This document shows, in pieces, positions 18,801-26,707 of a stretch of 64,000 bases of DNA (positions are counted from its first letter, which is position 1; each line of letters starts with the position of its first letter). The notes below the pieces were generated by a model. That model did not search any database, was not told the origin of the DNA, and saw nothing but the letters and a program-made list of their open reading frames with translations. The DNA is from UBA1181 sp045226255 (GTDB taxonomy: Bacteria; Bacteroidota; Bacteroidia; Bacteroidales; Paludibacteraceae), in assembly GCA_045226255.1 (NCBI GenBank), contig JBGVCG010000014.1, positions 95,618 to 159,617 on the forward strand. The letters are read 5' to 3'. The translations under genes and the position numbers were made by a program.

Positions 18801-20349
18801 CTTGAAAGTGAAAGTCTCCGTGAAAGATACGACGGGGAAGGAAATCCCTGTGAAATATTCATCCATAGATGCGAACGTCATCAACGTCACAAGCAACGTA
18901 GACTTGAACAACGTGACACTGGTCGTTTCCGTCGATAGCAGAGGAGAGAAAGGCATCTATAAGGCGCTCGAATACTCCGCACGCTTCCTCATGATGGTGA
19001 GAAACATAAACTTCAACTATAGACATGGGGATGTGCTTGAAATCGGAGGATACAAACCTACCAGCGGATTCCTCGGACAAGACTACGACAACCCTGGATA
19101 CGATTTCACATTCGGATTCTACAACACCGATAATTTCATCCACAGGGCATACTGCCAAGATTCATTGTTGCTTGCGGATGATAGGATTACAACACCTATC
19201 GTAAGGTCCATCACACAAAACCTCACCGCAAAGGCGCAACTCGAGCCACTACCGAATCTGAAGATAGACTTGAACGCCTCTTGGATGAAGAACAACCAAG
19301 ACGATATCTACTATATGTACGGATATACGGACGACTGGACCATGAAAGAGTTCTCGGGCTCATACTCCAGAACATGTATCTCAATCCGCACATCGTTCAG
19401 ATCCAACAATGCAAACTCCGAAGTGTTCGAGCAGTTCCTGCGCGATAGGCAAACCATCCAAAGCAGGATATACAAGCAAGTGGGCAGCAGGAATAGCAAC
19501 GGCAAGACAAACTACGTGAACCCAAGCGGTGCCGATGTGCTCATCCCAGCCTTCTATGCGGCCTACATGAAGAAGAACGCAAACGAAGTCGACTTGAACT
19601 ACGTGCCAAGCGGAAGCTTCAGGAGCATGATGACCTCCCTCATCCCGAACTGGAAAGTGACATGCACCTCACTGATGCGCCTTGAGCCGATCAAGAAGAA
19701 CTTCAAATCGTTCAACATAAACCATTCCTACAAAAGCACCTATAGCTTAGGCCCTTACAGCTCATTGCTGGAATGGAGGAACAATATCTACGGAAGCAAC
19801 TACTACGGAACTTGCGGAGAGTATGAAGACTTCAACAACATCACGTCCAAATACGATGTTTCATCGGTCAGCATCAACGAGCAATTCTCACCACTCATCG
19901 GTGTGGACGCAAGTTTGAAGAATAGTTTAAGCTTAAAATGCGAATTCAAGAGATCTCGCAACGTCCAATTGGATATTCCAGGCAACCAAGTCCTCGAATC
20001 CTCCAGCAAGGAATTGGTGATCGGTTCGGGCTATCGGTTCGATGACATCGGCATGATCATCAACCTCGGCAAACAACAGAAGAAGATAAAGAACGACCTG
20101 AACCTGCGAGGAGACCTCTCGTTCAAGAACACGGACGCATACATCCGCATCATCGACGAGGCATTCTCCCAACTGAGCAGCGGTCTGCGAGCCATGTCTC
20201 TGAAGTTCTCCGCCGACTACCTCTTCAGCGAAAGGTTGAACATCAAACTTTACTTCGACTGCAAGTCCAGCACTCCGAAAGTGTCAGAGGGATTCCCTAT
20301 CATCACTACGGACTTCGGTATCGCCTTTAAGATTAACCTGACGAGATAG
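12829..20349 (+). CDS. sprA: T9SS translocon SprA/Sov, 2506 aa
   Basis: Giant outer-membrane protein that forms the type IX secretion pore; in F. johnsoniae SprA is a 36-strand barrel, and in Porphyromonas gingivalis the homologue Sov is about the same size as this protein. A signal peptide (about residues 1-26, ending AFAQ) is followed by repeats rich in aromatic and Asn/Thr/Ser residues ending in short beta strands. Recognisable blocks include SVELPFGVSITKRKNPAI, QGGKTYKVGE, NINYNTEATFNADQ and the last strand GIAFKINLTR. A Lys/Glu/Ser-rich insertion lies near residues 1940-1970 (about 18650-18740). The start is TTG: it gives the signal peptide directly and no upstream in-frame start exists. 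A terminator follows. Confidence 0.95.
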   Translation: MKKLNRHNIFIAASLCGILALSAFAQGDGNLSLPRPSDRKPTLADPQGDTASLRYPLKKQEIVTYDDLNQKSSMDLVTPSNINTDVEYDPGSGLYIYRTKVGEMEITTPFVLSEDEYREQALKESMNKYWAEKAKTNTEGGNKITPSEIQIGLGKQGEKIFGPGGVQLKTQGSVELPFGVSITKRKNPAISERNRRNGTFDFDCKIQLSATGNVGDKINFNINYNTEATFNADQRLINLGYKGEEDDILQLVEAGNVKLPLSSSLITGSTDLFGFRTDLQFGKLKVSAIFSQQESDRKSISTQGAQTTDFEIKASQYEENRHFFLSTYFYDHYDEWAKNAPNPQSGIVINKVEVWTTNSTNSSSNNTTMRNIIAIRDLAETYDSEGVSEAWPNNTNGTVYNTINANKALRDIQTASNEMSNLVIDGQDYTSAKEYEILNNAKLLRESEYTLNSELGYISLKSSVSSDNIVAVAYEYTQGGKTYKVGELTTSTTDTASTSTKNLFVKLIKGSTPAPHNKRLWNLAMKNIYSLGAYNIQEENFKVEVKYYYQSDSTTQYLTYIPALSNKNLLRVLNMDRLNKRLNAMPDGYFDFIKGYTVDPTTGRIIFLSTRPFDTGIKNGYNNMAGVEKFTYPELYDSTLTVAKEYTEKNKYLITGKYSSSSGSEIRLGATNVARGSVRVTAGGRTLVEGTGYTVDYNLGIVKILDEIALSSNSPINVSLESESFFNTQRKSLMGTNMEYEFSDKFTLGGTILHMSEKPLTQKVSMGNEPISNTIWGMNGTFKSDWQWLTSVIDRIPLIDAKAPSSIALSGEFAQLIPGHSKAVNQEDAGTSYIDDFEGTESSINIKNPTSWVLASTPKVTSGPLMNKHFIRDNDTYWSQQLSTTDLINIGYGLNRAHLAWYYIDQIFTSTSSSTPDHIKKDKNQLSNHYVRQVDEREIYQDKDPISGESTTMQTLHLHYYPKERGQYNLDVTGMGADGYLTNPEDRWAGIMRKLDNTNFETSNVEYLEFWMMDPFVYPDMNTTSGQLVINLGNMSEDILKDGRKAFENGLPTSNNNAAIDTTIWGVVPRLTALTSSFDNANLNQQDLGLDGLSNSEESRFAPSYAKYQREVSSKVSAATKQRWDAAPFSPLNDPAGDNYHYYRGSDYDDAESNIFDRYKYYNGTDGNSTATNDRYTSSATTSPDTEDLNGDNTLNESEQYYEYIVNIDKSAFQNEAEWEDNYITNMVESSVELKNGERENIRWYQFRIPVKTTKKRAEGGISDFRSIRYIRMYMTGFQEEEHLRFGEFQLVRTDWRIYEKNDRLVDNSIYAKLRGTGKIDISSVCYEKDQRKKPVGYKLPPGIKQTIDPSQSQIREENEQSMVLRIDSLEPNDVRAVYKTATLDTRQYKRFKMFVHAEEYIDGEEIPDNRIYAFVRFGSDFTENYYEYKIPLKMTQAGAIDANQIWPKENNFDFAFEQLTNLKLERDKKKVSGQAKYNEVYTKMDGHNTMSVIGSPSFGDITSMMIGIINEDNISHNAEIWVNEMRMSGYDEEGGWAAVANLGIVFSDLGSFSLGGQIETVGFGNIEDNVMERNQDDFYEYNLAAAIQLGKFFPEKAKVNMPFSYTRTHQRTSPKYDPMNTDIELKKTLDNYDSDAIRDSIKEMSQTNKIYKSYALNNVRVGITSKKPMPYDPANFSFSLGYNKSEEVNPETEYENIQNYKGVFNYVYSINPKPVEPFKKAKAFKSQYLKLIRDFNFYYVPKNIAFGTSMTRYYEEAQMRNYMQPIVKDTTFQYMSFDKNWQWDRTSDIKWDLTRNLKLSFSTATNSEITEIIRSDEEDGDRLVNMPINKQYLEDIGYYDWYDKWKDTVWNSIKHFGEPVSYEQKFNISYNIPINKLPHLDWITSNASYTAFYQWDKGTVLVLGEAPVTGNIIENQRNWSGDVRFNFETLYNKFPHLKEINKKLSKNTSSTTKKKDSKDEKKEEKPKTYERKNMRIKANSKTRISHRLGSLKVKVSVKDTTGKEIPVKYSSIDANVINVTSNVDLNNVTLVVSVDSRGEKGIYKALEYSARFLMMVRNINFNYRHGDVLEIGGYKPTSGFLGQDYDNPGYDFTFGFYNTDNFIHRAYCQDSLLLADDRITTPIVRSITQNLTAKAQLEPLPNLKIDLNASWMKNNQDDIYYMYGYTDDWTMKEFSGSYSRTCISIRTSFRSNNANSEVFEQFLRDRQTIQSRIYKQVGSRNSNGKTNYVNPSGADVLIPAFYAAYMKKNANEVDLNYVPSGSFRSMMTSLIPNWKVTCTSLMRLEPIKKNFKSFNINHSYKSTYSLGPYSSLLEWRNNIYGSNYYGTCGEYEDFNNITSKYDVSSVSINEQFSPLIGVDASLKNSLSLKCEFKRSRNVQLDIPGNQVLESSSKELVIGSGYRFDDIGMIINLGKQQKKIKNDLNLRGDLSFKNTDAYIRIIDEAFSQLSSGLRAMSLKFSADYLFSERLNIKLYFDCKSSTPKVSEGFPIITTDFGIAFKINLTR

Positions 20350-20398
20350 CCAAATGATGGATTTTGAGGCGTCTATCCGACGTTGTCAATAAAAATAC

Positions 20399-20430
20399 AG
20401 GGGATGTCAAATGGCATCCCCTTTTCTTTT
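20399..20430 (+). terminator. Terminator after sprA
   Basis: Stem AGGGGATG/CATCCCCT (20399-20406 and 20415-20422), 8-nt loop, then TTTCTTTT. The rest of the gap to 20666 carries a promoter and nothing else recognised. Confidence 0.88.
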
Positions 20431-20518
20431 CGTACCGAAACAGGGAACAATACTTCTAGATGAGCAAACACCACAAAACACAAATCGCACAAAAAAGGCG
20501 AAACTTCCACAAATTATA

Positions 20519-20549
20519 TTTGGAATATTGAGAAATTAATCTACATTTG
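20519..20549 (+). promoter_or_regulatory. Promoter for the zinc-finger membrane protein gene
   Basis: TTTG (20519-20522), 19-nt spacer and TACATTTG (20542-20549), a full match to the Bacteroidota consensus. The leader to the preferred ATG at 20667 would be about 110 nt. Confidence 0.7.
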
Positions 20550-20666
20550 CGTTGATAATCTATAAAATCATTTAAAAGCGTAAGAAAGCAATAGTATTAA
20601 ACTAAGATGGCAGGTCATCCTGTCATGCCCTATTTATGGGGAAACAAAAAGGAAGGAGACACACCA

Positions 20667-21599
20667 ATGAGTTCAGCATTAAAAAAATTAAACGAAACGT
20701 TAGGATTCAAGAGCAACGAAGTTTTCTTGTACGGATTTCTAAAAAACACATTCGTGATCATACACGAGGATGAGGACAACAAGATATGCGTATCGGTAAG
20801 ATTCCCCATCGAGCTTGACGACAGCGACACGGGTAGGATCAAATCATGGGAGAAAGACGGATATGCGAAGAAGGTCGAAAAGGATCCAGATGATGCGACC
20901 AGCGTAGACCTCGAGTTCAAATCCTCCAATAGCGACAAAATCAAAGAAGTATTAGAGGACATCTCAGGGTACATCGCCGAGAAATATCCTGAAGCTAAAA
21001 TCCAATGCTACGGAAAGGATTGTACGGAGACGAACATAGACATCTACGAATTGAGTGGTGTTCCTATCCCTCTATGCGAGAAATGCGCCAAAGAGATGGA
21101 GAAAGACTTCGAGAAGGCCAATATAGAGGAGGAAGCCGCACCGGGGAATTACCTTCGGGGATTTTTGGGAGCCTCCCTTTTCTCCATACCAGGCATATTG
21201 GTATCCTTCATATTCATTATGTTAGGAAAGATCGCGGCCATCGCAGGATTAGCCTACTATTACCTTGCTCTCAAGGGATATACTTGGGCTAAAGGAAAAT
21301 TCGACAAAATCGGTGTCCTGATTGTTTCCGTCACGAGCCTTTTGTTCGTGGTTATCGGAACATACATAAGTGTCGTAGCCGACATAGCATTTGAGATGAA
21401 AAAAATCGACGAATTCGCTGATAAACCTATGTCAGATTTATTCTTATTTGCATTTGCGTTCGCACAAACGCCTGAGGTCGCAAGCGACATCAAAAAAGAC
21501 ATCTATTTGGCGTTGCTCGTATGTGGAATCTGTATTGTCTTATACGCTTTCCAAGCCTTCAAATCGGCAGGACAGAAATTAACGATCAAGAAGGGATAA
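20667..21599 (+). CDS. Hypothetical zinc-finger multi-pass membrane protein, 310 aa
   Basis: The first 120 residues form a soluble alpha/beta domain. They are followed by a four-cysteine cluster C-x4-C...C-x2-C (CYGKDC near residue 115 and CEKC near 138), which should bind zinc. About four or five transmembrane helices then span 165-305. I do not recognise the family. I prefer the ATG at 20667 because a strong ribosome site (GGAAGGAGA, 20651-20659) lies just before it; an upstream ATG at 20607 would add 20 residues without a good site. It is a single-gene unit with promoter and terminator. Confidence 0.75.
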   Translation: MSSALKKLNETLGFKSNEVFLYGFLKNTFVIIHEDEDNKICVSVRFPIELDDSDTGRIKSWEKDGYAKKVEKDPDDATSVDLEFKSSNSDKIKEVLEDISGYIAEKYPEAKIQCYGKDCTETNIDIYELSGVPIPLCEKCAKEMEKDFEKANIEEEAAPGNYLRGFLGASLFSIPGILVSFIFIMLGKIAAIAGLAYYYLALKGYTWAKGKFDKIGVLIVSVTSLLFVVIGTYISVVADIAFEMKKIDEFADKPMSDLFLFAFAFAQTPEVASDIKKDIYLALLVCGICIVLYAFQAFKSAGQKLTIKKG

Positions 21600-21620
21600 G
21601 AGAATTTTGAAATCAAAAAA

Positions 21621-21665
21621 TAGGGCATCATCGCAAATGATCTTGTGATGATGCCCTAATTCTTT
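21621..21665 (+). terminator. Long-stem terminator between convergent genes
   Basis: Perfect 12-bp stem TAGGGCATCATC/GATGATGCCCTA (21621-21632 and 21647-21658), extendable by three pairs including one G-U, followed by AATTCTTT. It separates the rightward gene from the leftward gene ending at 21736. Confidence 0.8.
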
Positions 21666-21735
21666 GCGCCGCACAGATCCGCCGAAACGGATCATGGAGC
21701 AAACCCAGCGGGAAGGACTACCCTATCCCCCCGAT

Positions 21736-22251
21736 TCACTCTTTATACCAACTAGCGTACATCCGATAGTTGTTGGAGATCTTATGGATCATCTCCTTGG
21801 TCTGTTCCGGAGAGACATCCTTCAGTTTCTTGGCAGGCACACCCGCATAGAGGCTACCGGGTTCAACCACGGTATTAGGCGTGATAAGCGCATTCGCAGC
21901 CACGATGGAATTCTCGCCGATCACCGCGCCATCCAAAATGGTGGAGCCCATTCCTACCAAGACGTTGTCACAGATCTTCGCCCCATGGATGGTAGCATTA
22001 TGACCCACAGAAACATTATCTCCGATCTCGATGGTGGATTTCTGATAGAGCGTATGGAGCACGCTGCCATCCTGTATATTCACGTTCTTACCGATGCGAA
22101 TGGAGTTGACATCCCCCCGCAAAACCGTATTGAACCAAATGCTACAACCCTCACCGATCTCCACATCCCCAATTACGGTCGCATTCTCCGCCAAGAAAAC
22201 ATCCTCGGCTATCTTAGGGGTGAATCCCCTCACTGATTTAATCAAAGCCAT
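21736..22251 (-). CDS. Gamma-carbonic-anhydrase-like hexapeptide-repeat protein
   Basis: Left-handed beta-helix protein of the YrdA/PaaY/CaiE group. The hexapeptide repeats run from about residue 15 to 140 (for example VIGDVEIGEG, NIQDGSVLH, VSVGHNATIHG, ILDGAVIG). The zinc-binding histidines of this group appear as H in SVLH and in GHNATIH. I chose the ATG at 22251 (MALIKSVRG), giving 171 aa, the usual size; a longer reading frame to 22344 adds 31 residues with no family match. Some members are true carbonic anhydrases and others have no known activity. It is read leftward, 130 bp after the thioredoxin-domain gene. Confidence 0.88.
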   Translation of the reverse strand: MALIKSVRGFTPKIAEDVFLAENATVIGDVEIGEGCSIWFNTVLRGDVNSIRIGKNVNIQDGSVLHTLYQKSTIEIGDNVSVGHNATIHGAKICDNVLVGMGSTILDGAVIGENSIVAANALITPNTVVEPGSLYAGVPAKKLKDVSPEQTKEMIHKISNNYRMYASWYKE

Positions 22252-22316
22252 AATATAAATTTTACAATTAACGAAAAAAGGAAGGCACAACCATAATCGC
22301 AAAGTATCATCCCTTC

Positions 22317-22357
22317 CCCTATAGAAAATTATAGGGAGATGCACATCCCCCTATAAT
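22317..22357 (-). terminator. Overlapping hairpins after the thioredoxin-domain gene
   Basis: ATTATAGGG/CCCTATAAT (22328-22336 and 22349-22357) closes a hairpin whose inner part GATG-CA-CATC also pairs. A second CCCTATA (22317-22323) can instead pair with TATAGGG (22330-22336). On the minus strand a T-rich stretch follows. It may act as a terminator. Confidence 0.5.
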
Positions 22358-22389
22358 TCTTAATTCCTAAATTCTAACTCTTAATTCTT
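22355..22389. repeat. Heptamer-type AT-rich repeat overlapping a stop codon
   Basis: CTTAATT-like units (AATTCTT, AATTCCT, AAATTCT, AACTCTT, AATTCTT) run across the last codons of the leftward gene. It is the same unit as at 12077-12104 and 10169-10186. Confidence 0.6.
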
Positions 22390-23790
22390 CTTCGCTTTAC
22401 GCTTCACGAGTTCCTCCTCCAGGATCATGTCCAAGGTCTGCATATCGATCTTCTTAGCGATGATCTTTCTGTCCTTGTTCAGCAAATAAACACCTGGAGT
22501 GGCGGAAGTATCATAGAACTCCCAGAAGTAAGACTCGCGGTAAGGATCCCACACGTTGATCCAATCCTGCATATGGTTCTTCTCCACGAACTTCATCCAC
22601 TCGTCGCGGTCCGTCTGCGTGTAGCAAGCGAAGACCTCGAAACCCTTGTCTTTCCACTTCGTGTAGACCGAGTCGTGAAGTACTGGAGTGGTCTTCTTGC
22701 AATGTCCGCAAGAAGGCTCGAAGAAATAAACCAACACGCACTCCGCCGTGATGTCGGAGAGTTTCTTCACCCTATTGGTCGAGTCGAGCATCGTAAGCAT
22801 ATAAGCCTTGTCACCCACCAAGTTGTAGCGGATTTTCTTAGCCTCCTTACGGAGAGACTCCACCCAAGCGGAATCCGCCCACTTAGCCTGTCCGGAGAAG
22901 TAATACTTCTCAGCAAGACGCAACCAAAGTTTATCCATACCCATCATCTTACTGGAGATACCATAGTTGATCATCTTGCTCGTCATCACCTGGAAAGTAA
23001 GCGTATCACACTTACTGCGCTCGATCAAGTCGATGGCAGCCTCCGCCAACGTATCAGGGTCTTGCAACACATGCTTGGAGATGAAACCGTCCACCATGGA
23101 AGGGAAGAACGGAGTACGCAAGAAACGAGGGTCGCACAAATTAACGTTGTCGAAATAGTGATGCTTAAAATATTGATAACGAGTGAACGCACGGATAGAA
23201 TCCGGCACCTCGTCAAACGAAGGCGTCTCGACAGGGATGGTCGCCTTCACGTAAGCGCCAAGGAAATTACCCTTGTTGCGGTCGATCATATCGTTTTGGT
23301 ACTTCATCACCTTCTCCGTCATCTTGTCGAACGTATCATAGAACTTCGTAGAATCGATCTTCTTTTCCTTGTACTTCTTTTGCAAATCGATACGTTCCGT
23401 GTTCATTTGGATGAGGAATCTCCTCAAGTTTTGGAATTCAGTACTCTCAGCAGAACCAGAAACGATCGCCTCGTCGATTTTCGTAGTATCAACAGAGACC
23501 TTGATGTTCTGATCTGAGCCGACCATCATATCGAAGTACTTCTCCGCATTAAAGTAGATGATATAGATACCCTCCTCCAACTTGTCCTTGCCAGAAAAAG
23601 TACCATTTCCCTTTCCGTCCAACTTCAAGGTATCGCGGGAGTAGGTCTTCCCGTTCATGTGATACGCCAGATAAGCTGGCTCGTTCTTCATGTTCTTCAC
23701 ATTCAGCTGAATCTTATAGCCTGCGCCCACTGCCAAAGAGAAAGCAGCGGATAGCGACAATGTCGCCAAAATCATACACAATCTTTTCAT
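22381..23790 (-). CDS. Periplasmic TlpA-like thioredoxin protein with N-terminal DUF4369/DUF5106-type regions
   Basis: A signal peptide (about residues 1-24) precedes a beta-rich DUF4369-like domain (about 25-125), a long helical middle region (about 130-320) and a thioredoxin-like domain whose active site is CGHC in FFEPSCGHCKKT (near residue 360). A cis-proline loop is present (SATPGVYLL). Such proteins in Bacteroidota probably reduce or exchange disulfides in the periplasm; the partner is unknown. I chose the ATG at 23790 because the signal peptide begins there; the upstream TTG overlaps the preceding stop. It follows the aminopeptidase gene by 44 bp, so the pair is probably one operon. 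Confidence 0.88.
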   Translation of the reverse strand: MKRLCMILATLSLSAAFSLAVGAGYKIQLNVKNMKNEPAYLAYHMNGKTYSRDTLKLDGKGNGTFSGKDKLEEGIYIIYFNAEKYFDMMVGSDQNIKVSVDTTKIDEAIVSGSAESTEFQNLRRFLIQMNTERIDLQKKYKEKKIDSTKFYDTFDKMTEKVMKYQNDMIDRNKGNFLGAYVKATIPVETPSFDEVPDSIRAFTRYQYFKHHYFDNVNLCDPRFLRTPFFPSMVDGFISKHVLQDPDTLAEAAIDLIERSKCDTLTFQVMTSKMINYGISSKMMGMDKLWLRLAEKYYFSGQAKWADSAWVESLRKEAKKIRYNLVGDKAYMLTMLDSTNRVKKLSDITAECVLVYFFEPSCGHCKKTTPVLHDSVYTKWKDKGFEVFACYTQTDRDEWMKFVEKNHMQDWINVWDPYRESYFWEFYDTSATPGVYLLNKDRKIIAKKIDMQTLDMILEEELVKRKAKKN

Positions 23791-23834
23791 GACTCTATTC
23801 CAAAAAATTTTCGCTAAATTAATGAATTTATTTA

Positions 23835-25595
23835 TCAACGACCAATAACGGAAGTCATTTTACCCAACCATTTTAACGTTTTTTTATCGGAGATGGCAGG
23901 AGAGAGAGTCTCCCACACCAGTTTATGGTATTCGTTCACCCAATTCAATTCTTCGTCCGTAAGGAGTCCGACATCTATCAAACTGGCATCATAAGGGAAC
24001 AACGTAAGGGTCTCGAAACGCAGGAAACGTCCGAATTCGCTTCGTTCGCCCTCCGCCACCGTCACCAGATTCTCGATACGGATACCATGTTTTCCCTCCC
24101 GATAGACACCTGGTTCGTCGGAAAGCACCATGCCAGGGAGCAAAGAGACGCCATTTTGCACCTTTCGGATATTTTGAGGACCCTCATGCACGCAAAGGAA
24201 ATGTCCGACACCATGACCCGTTCCATGACCATAATCCGCACCAGCCCGCCACAAAGGCATCTTCGCCAGCACATCCAGCTGAGCACCCTGCGTGCCCTCC
24301 GGGAAATGAGCCATCGCCACCGCGATATGCCCCTTCAGGACCAGTGTATAATCGCGCCGTTGCTCCGTCGTAGGCGTGCCGAAGCAGACCGTGCGGGTGA
24401 TATCCGTCGTGCCATGGAGGTAATTACCGCCCGAATCGACCAGCAGCAAGCTATCCTTGCCAATCACCTCATTCGACTCCTCTGTGGCGCTATAATGGAC
24501 CACCGCCCCATGTGCGGCATAGCCTGCGATGGTGGAGAAGCTCTCACAGACAAAGTCCTGTTGCTCACGCCTATGCCTCAACAAGATATCTGCGACATCC
24601 GTTTCCGTCAGGCGTTCCCCCTCCCCTATCCGTTCATACAGTTCCGAAAAGGCATTCGAGAGCGCCACGCCATCCTTCCGCATCGCAAGGCGGAAGCCAG
24701 AGAGTTCAGTATCATTCTTGCAAGCCTTCAGCAAGGCGACCGGAGAGGTCTCGACAACCTTTCGGCAAGCGATCCGTTCCGCCAAGGTGGAGTTCGTCTT
24801 GGAAGAGTCTACGGAAAGCGTGAAATCCTCCGGCAAGGAAGCCACGTACGAAAAGACGCTGTCGTATGGTTTCAGTTCGATACCCTGTTCCGCAAGGGAG
24901 TCCCGCAAAGAGGCAGAGACACACTGCTCCTCCGCAAATAGCACCGTCCTTTCCCTGCCCACCACCGCATAGGCGACAGCCACAGGATTATACGGAGTAT
25001 CGGCGGCACGTATGTTCAACGTCCACGCCACCTCATCCAAAGCGCACAGCAGAAGAGCATCCGCATCCGTCTTGGAGAAGATCATTTCGCACTTCTCCCG
25101 ATGCGACAAACCCGTAATCTCAACAGGCAAACTATATAGCGATGTACGTTTCCTCGGGACCCCCTCATCCCACAGCGGAGAGAGATCAGAGACCACAAGG
25201 ATGCCATAATCTTCAAAGAAAGAGCGGTACGACTCCACGTTTCGGGCAGAGAAGCACGAGCCATCGAAGCCCACGACATTGCCCTTGGACAACTTACCTG
25301 CAATCCAATTCAGGAACGAAGGTGTATCCGGCAGGCCATCCTTGAAAAGCGTAATGCCGGAGCCCGACAATTGGGTAGCCGCCTGCAGATAGTAGCGCGA
25401 ATCGGTCCATAGTCCCGCCTCGTCCGACAAGACCACCAACGTTCCCGCAGAACCTGTGAAACCTGAGATGTATTGCCTCAACTTCCACTCCTCAGGCGGA
25501 TATTCACTCAGATGCGGATCCTCGGAAGGGACGATATAGGCATCCACCCCCAACTCCACCATCCGTTTTCTGACAACATCCAGTTTATTGTTCAT
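23835..25595 (-). CDS. Xaa-Pro aminopeptidase (M24B family)
   Basis: Dinuclear metalloenzyme that removes an N-terminal residue preceding proline. Two creatinase-like N-terminal domains (about residues 1-310) precede the pita-bread catalytic domain. Metal ligands are visible: Asp in LLVDSGGNY and DITRTV, His in GHGTGHGVGHFL, and Glu in DEPGVY and IRIENLV. The length of 586 aa fits the long two-domain-plus form found in eukaryotes and Bacteroidota, rather than the 440-aa PepP. No signal peptide, so it should be cytosolic. It is the second gene of a leftward operon after the pseudouridine synthase (8-bp gap). Confidence 0.93.
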   Translation of the reverse strand: MNNKLDVVRKRMVELGVDAYIVPSEDPHLSEYPPEEWKLRQYISGFTGSAGTLVVLSDEAGLWTDSRYYLQAATQLSGSGITLFKDGLPDTPSFLNWIAGKLSKGNVVGFDGSCFSARNVESYRSFFEDYGILVVSDLSPLWDEGVPRKRTSLYSLPVEITGLSHREKCEMIFSKTDADALLLCALDEVAWTLNIRAADTPYNPVAVAYAVVGRERTVLFAEEQCVSASLRDSLAEQGIELKPYDSVFSYVASLPEDFTLSVDSSKTNSTLAERIACRKVVETSPVALLKACKNDTELSGFRLAMRKDGVALSNAFSELYERIGEGERLTETDVADILLRHRREQQDFVCESFSTIAGYAAHGAVVHYSATEESNEVIGKDSLLLVDSGGNYLHGTTDITRTVCFGTPTTEQRRDYTLVLKGHIAVAMAHFPEGTQGAQLDVLAKMPLWRAGADYGHGTGHGVGHFLCVHEGPQNIRKVQNGVSLLPGMVLSDEPGVYREGKHGIRIENLVTVAEGERSEFGRFLRFETLTLFPYDASLIDVGLLTDEELNWVNEYHKLVWETLSPAISDKKTLKWLGKMTSVIGR

Positions 25596-25603
25596 GGCGA
25601 CGA

Positions 25604-26518
25604 TTATTTGCGGACGAAACGAGCCATTTTCTCAGGCAATTCCGCCTCAAAGGTCATGAGCTTAGTCGTGATCGGATGACGGAACGTGATGGATGAAGCG
25701 TGCAAACCGATACGGCCGATAGGGGAAGTAGAACCCCCATATTTCTTATCACCGATGATCGGATGACCGATGCTTTGCATATGCACACGTATCTGGTTCT
25801 TGCGTCCGGTCAGCAACAAAACCTTCAGGAAAGTATAACCATTCAACCGTTTCACCACCTCATAGCGGGTAATCGACTCCATCCCCCCATTATCAAAGTC
25901 AGAAGAATAGACCTTTTTAGACTTAGGGTCCTCGTTCAGCCATGTGCGGATCTCTCCCCCATCCTTCTCAACCACACCCTCGACGATAGCGTAGTAGACC
26001 TTGCTTTTGACGTCCCGTTGCCAATTACGTTGCATCAGCATCTGGGCCTCCTTCTGCTTTGCGAAGATCAGCACGCCAGACGTCTCACGGTCCAAACGAT
26101 GGACCACGTACAAACGGTTGCTCCTGCTCTGTTTCTTGAGGTGATTCAGCACCACACGGAAAGCCGTATAATCCTCCTGCTTATCCGTAGCGACGGACAA
26201 CACACCCTCCGACTTGTTCACCACGACAAGATAATCATCCTCGAACAAAACGGAGACACGGCTACTCTTCAAGCCCGTAGCCTCCTTGGCGAAATCGACG
26301 GCGACGACATCCCCTGGTCGGAGCGCATAGTCATACTGCGTCTTCACCTGGTTATTCACGAAGACCTGCCCGCGCGCCAAAACACGTTTCAAGGCAGTCT
26401 TACTCATGCTACCGATCTTTTTCGCGACAAAATCGGAAAGGATAGCCTCCTCCTTCACATGGAAAGTGACGATTTTACTTTTTTCCTCCTTACGAGAGGA
26501 ACTCCCTCTTGTTAACAT
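25604..26518 (-). CDS. RluA/RluD-family pseudouridine synthase
   Basis: An N-terminal S4-like RNA-binding domain (about residues 25-85) is followed by the catalytic domain with HRLDRETSGVLIFAK; the Asp in HRLDRETSG is the nucleophile. Other blocks are GRKNQIRVHMQSIGHPIIGDKKYG and IGLHASSITF. It should convert uridine to pseudouridine in rRNA or tRNA; which position cannot be told from the sequence. Length, 304 aa, is normal. A basic N-terminal extension (about 1-20) precedes the S4 domain. It has its own promoter-like sequence and is the first gene of the leftward aminopeptidase operon. Confidence 0.92.
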   Translation of the reverse strand: MLTRGSSSRKEEKSKIVTFHVKEEAILSDFVAKKIGSMSKTALKRVLARGQVFVNNQVKTQYDYALRPGDVVAVDFAKEATGLKSSRVSVLFEDDYLVVVNKSEGVLSVATDKQEDYTAFRVVLNHLKKQSRSNRLYVVHRLDRETSGVLIFAKQKEAQMLMQRNWQRDVKSKVYYAIVEGVVEKDGGEIRTWLNEDPKSKKVYSSDFDNGGMESITRYEVVKRLNGYTFLKVLLLTGRKNQIRVHMQSIGHPIIGDKKYGGSTSPIGRIGLHASSITFRHPITTKLMTFEAELPEKMARFVRK

Positions 26519-26536
26519 ATAGATGAATTTTTACCA

Positions 26537-26563
26537 CAAAAGTAAAGAAAAACACCATAGCAA
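26537..26563 (-). promoter_or_regulatory. Promoter for the pseudouridine synthase operon
   Basis: On the minus strand TACTTTTG (plus-strand 26537-26544) with TTG (26561-26563) 16 nt upstream. It lies 19 bp before the start codon. Confidence 0.5.
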
Positions 26564-26707
26564 CGTAAAAAAAAGCAACTGAATCAATCACAACAGAGCC
26601 GTTGAAGAAAAAAAGCGGATTTTAGAGCGATTCATTCAGGAAAAAAGCCTATATTTAACAAATTTTTCTCTCGTAGTATTGTTTGACGAAAAATAGATTG
26701 ATGTGGC

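Noticed and set aside
22573..23517. Open frame of 314 codons on the plus strand
   Set aside because: Shadow of the thioredoxin-domain gene on the other strand; no recognisable motifs and biased composition.
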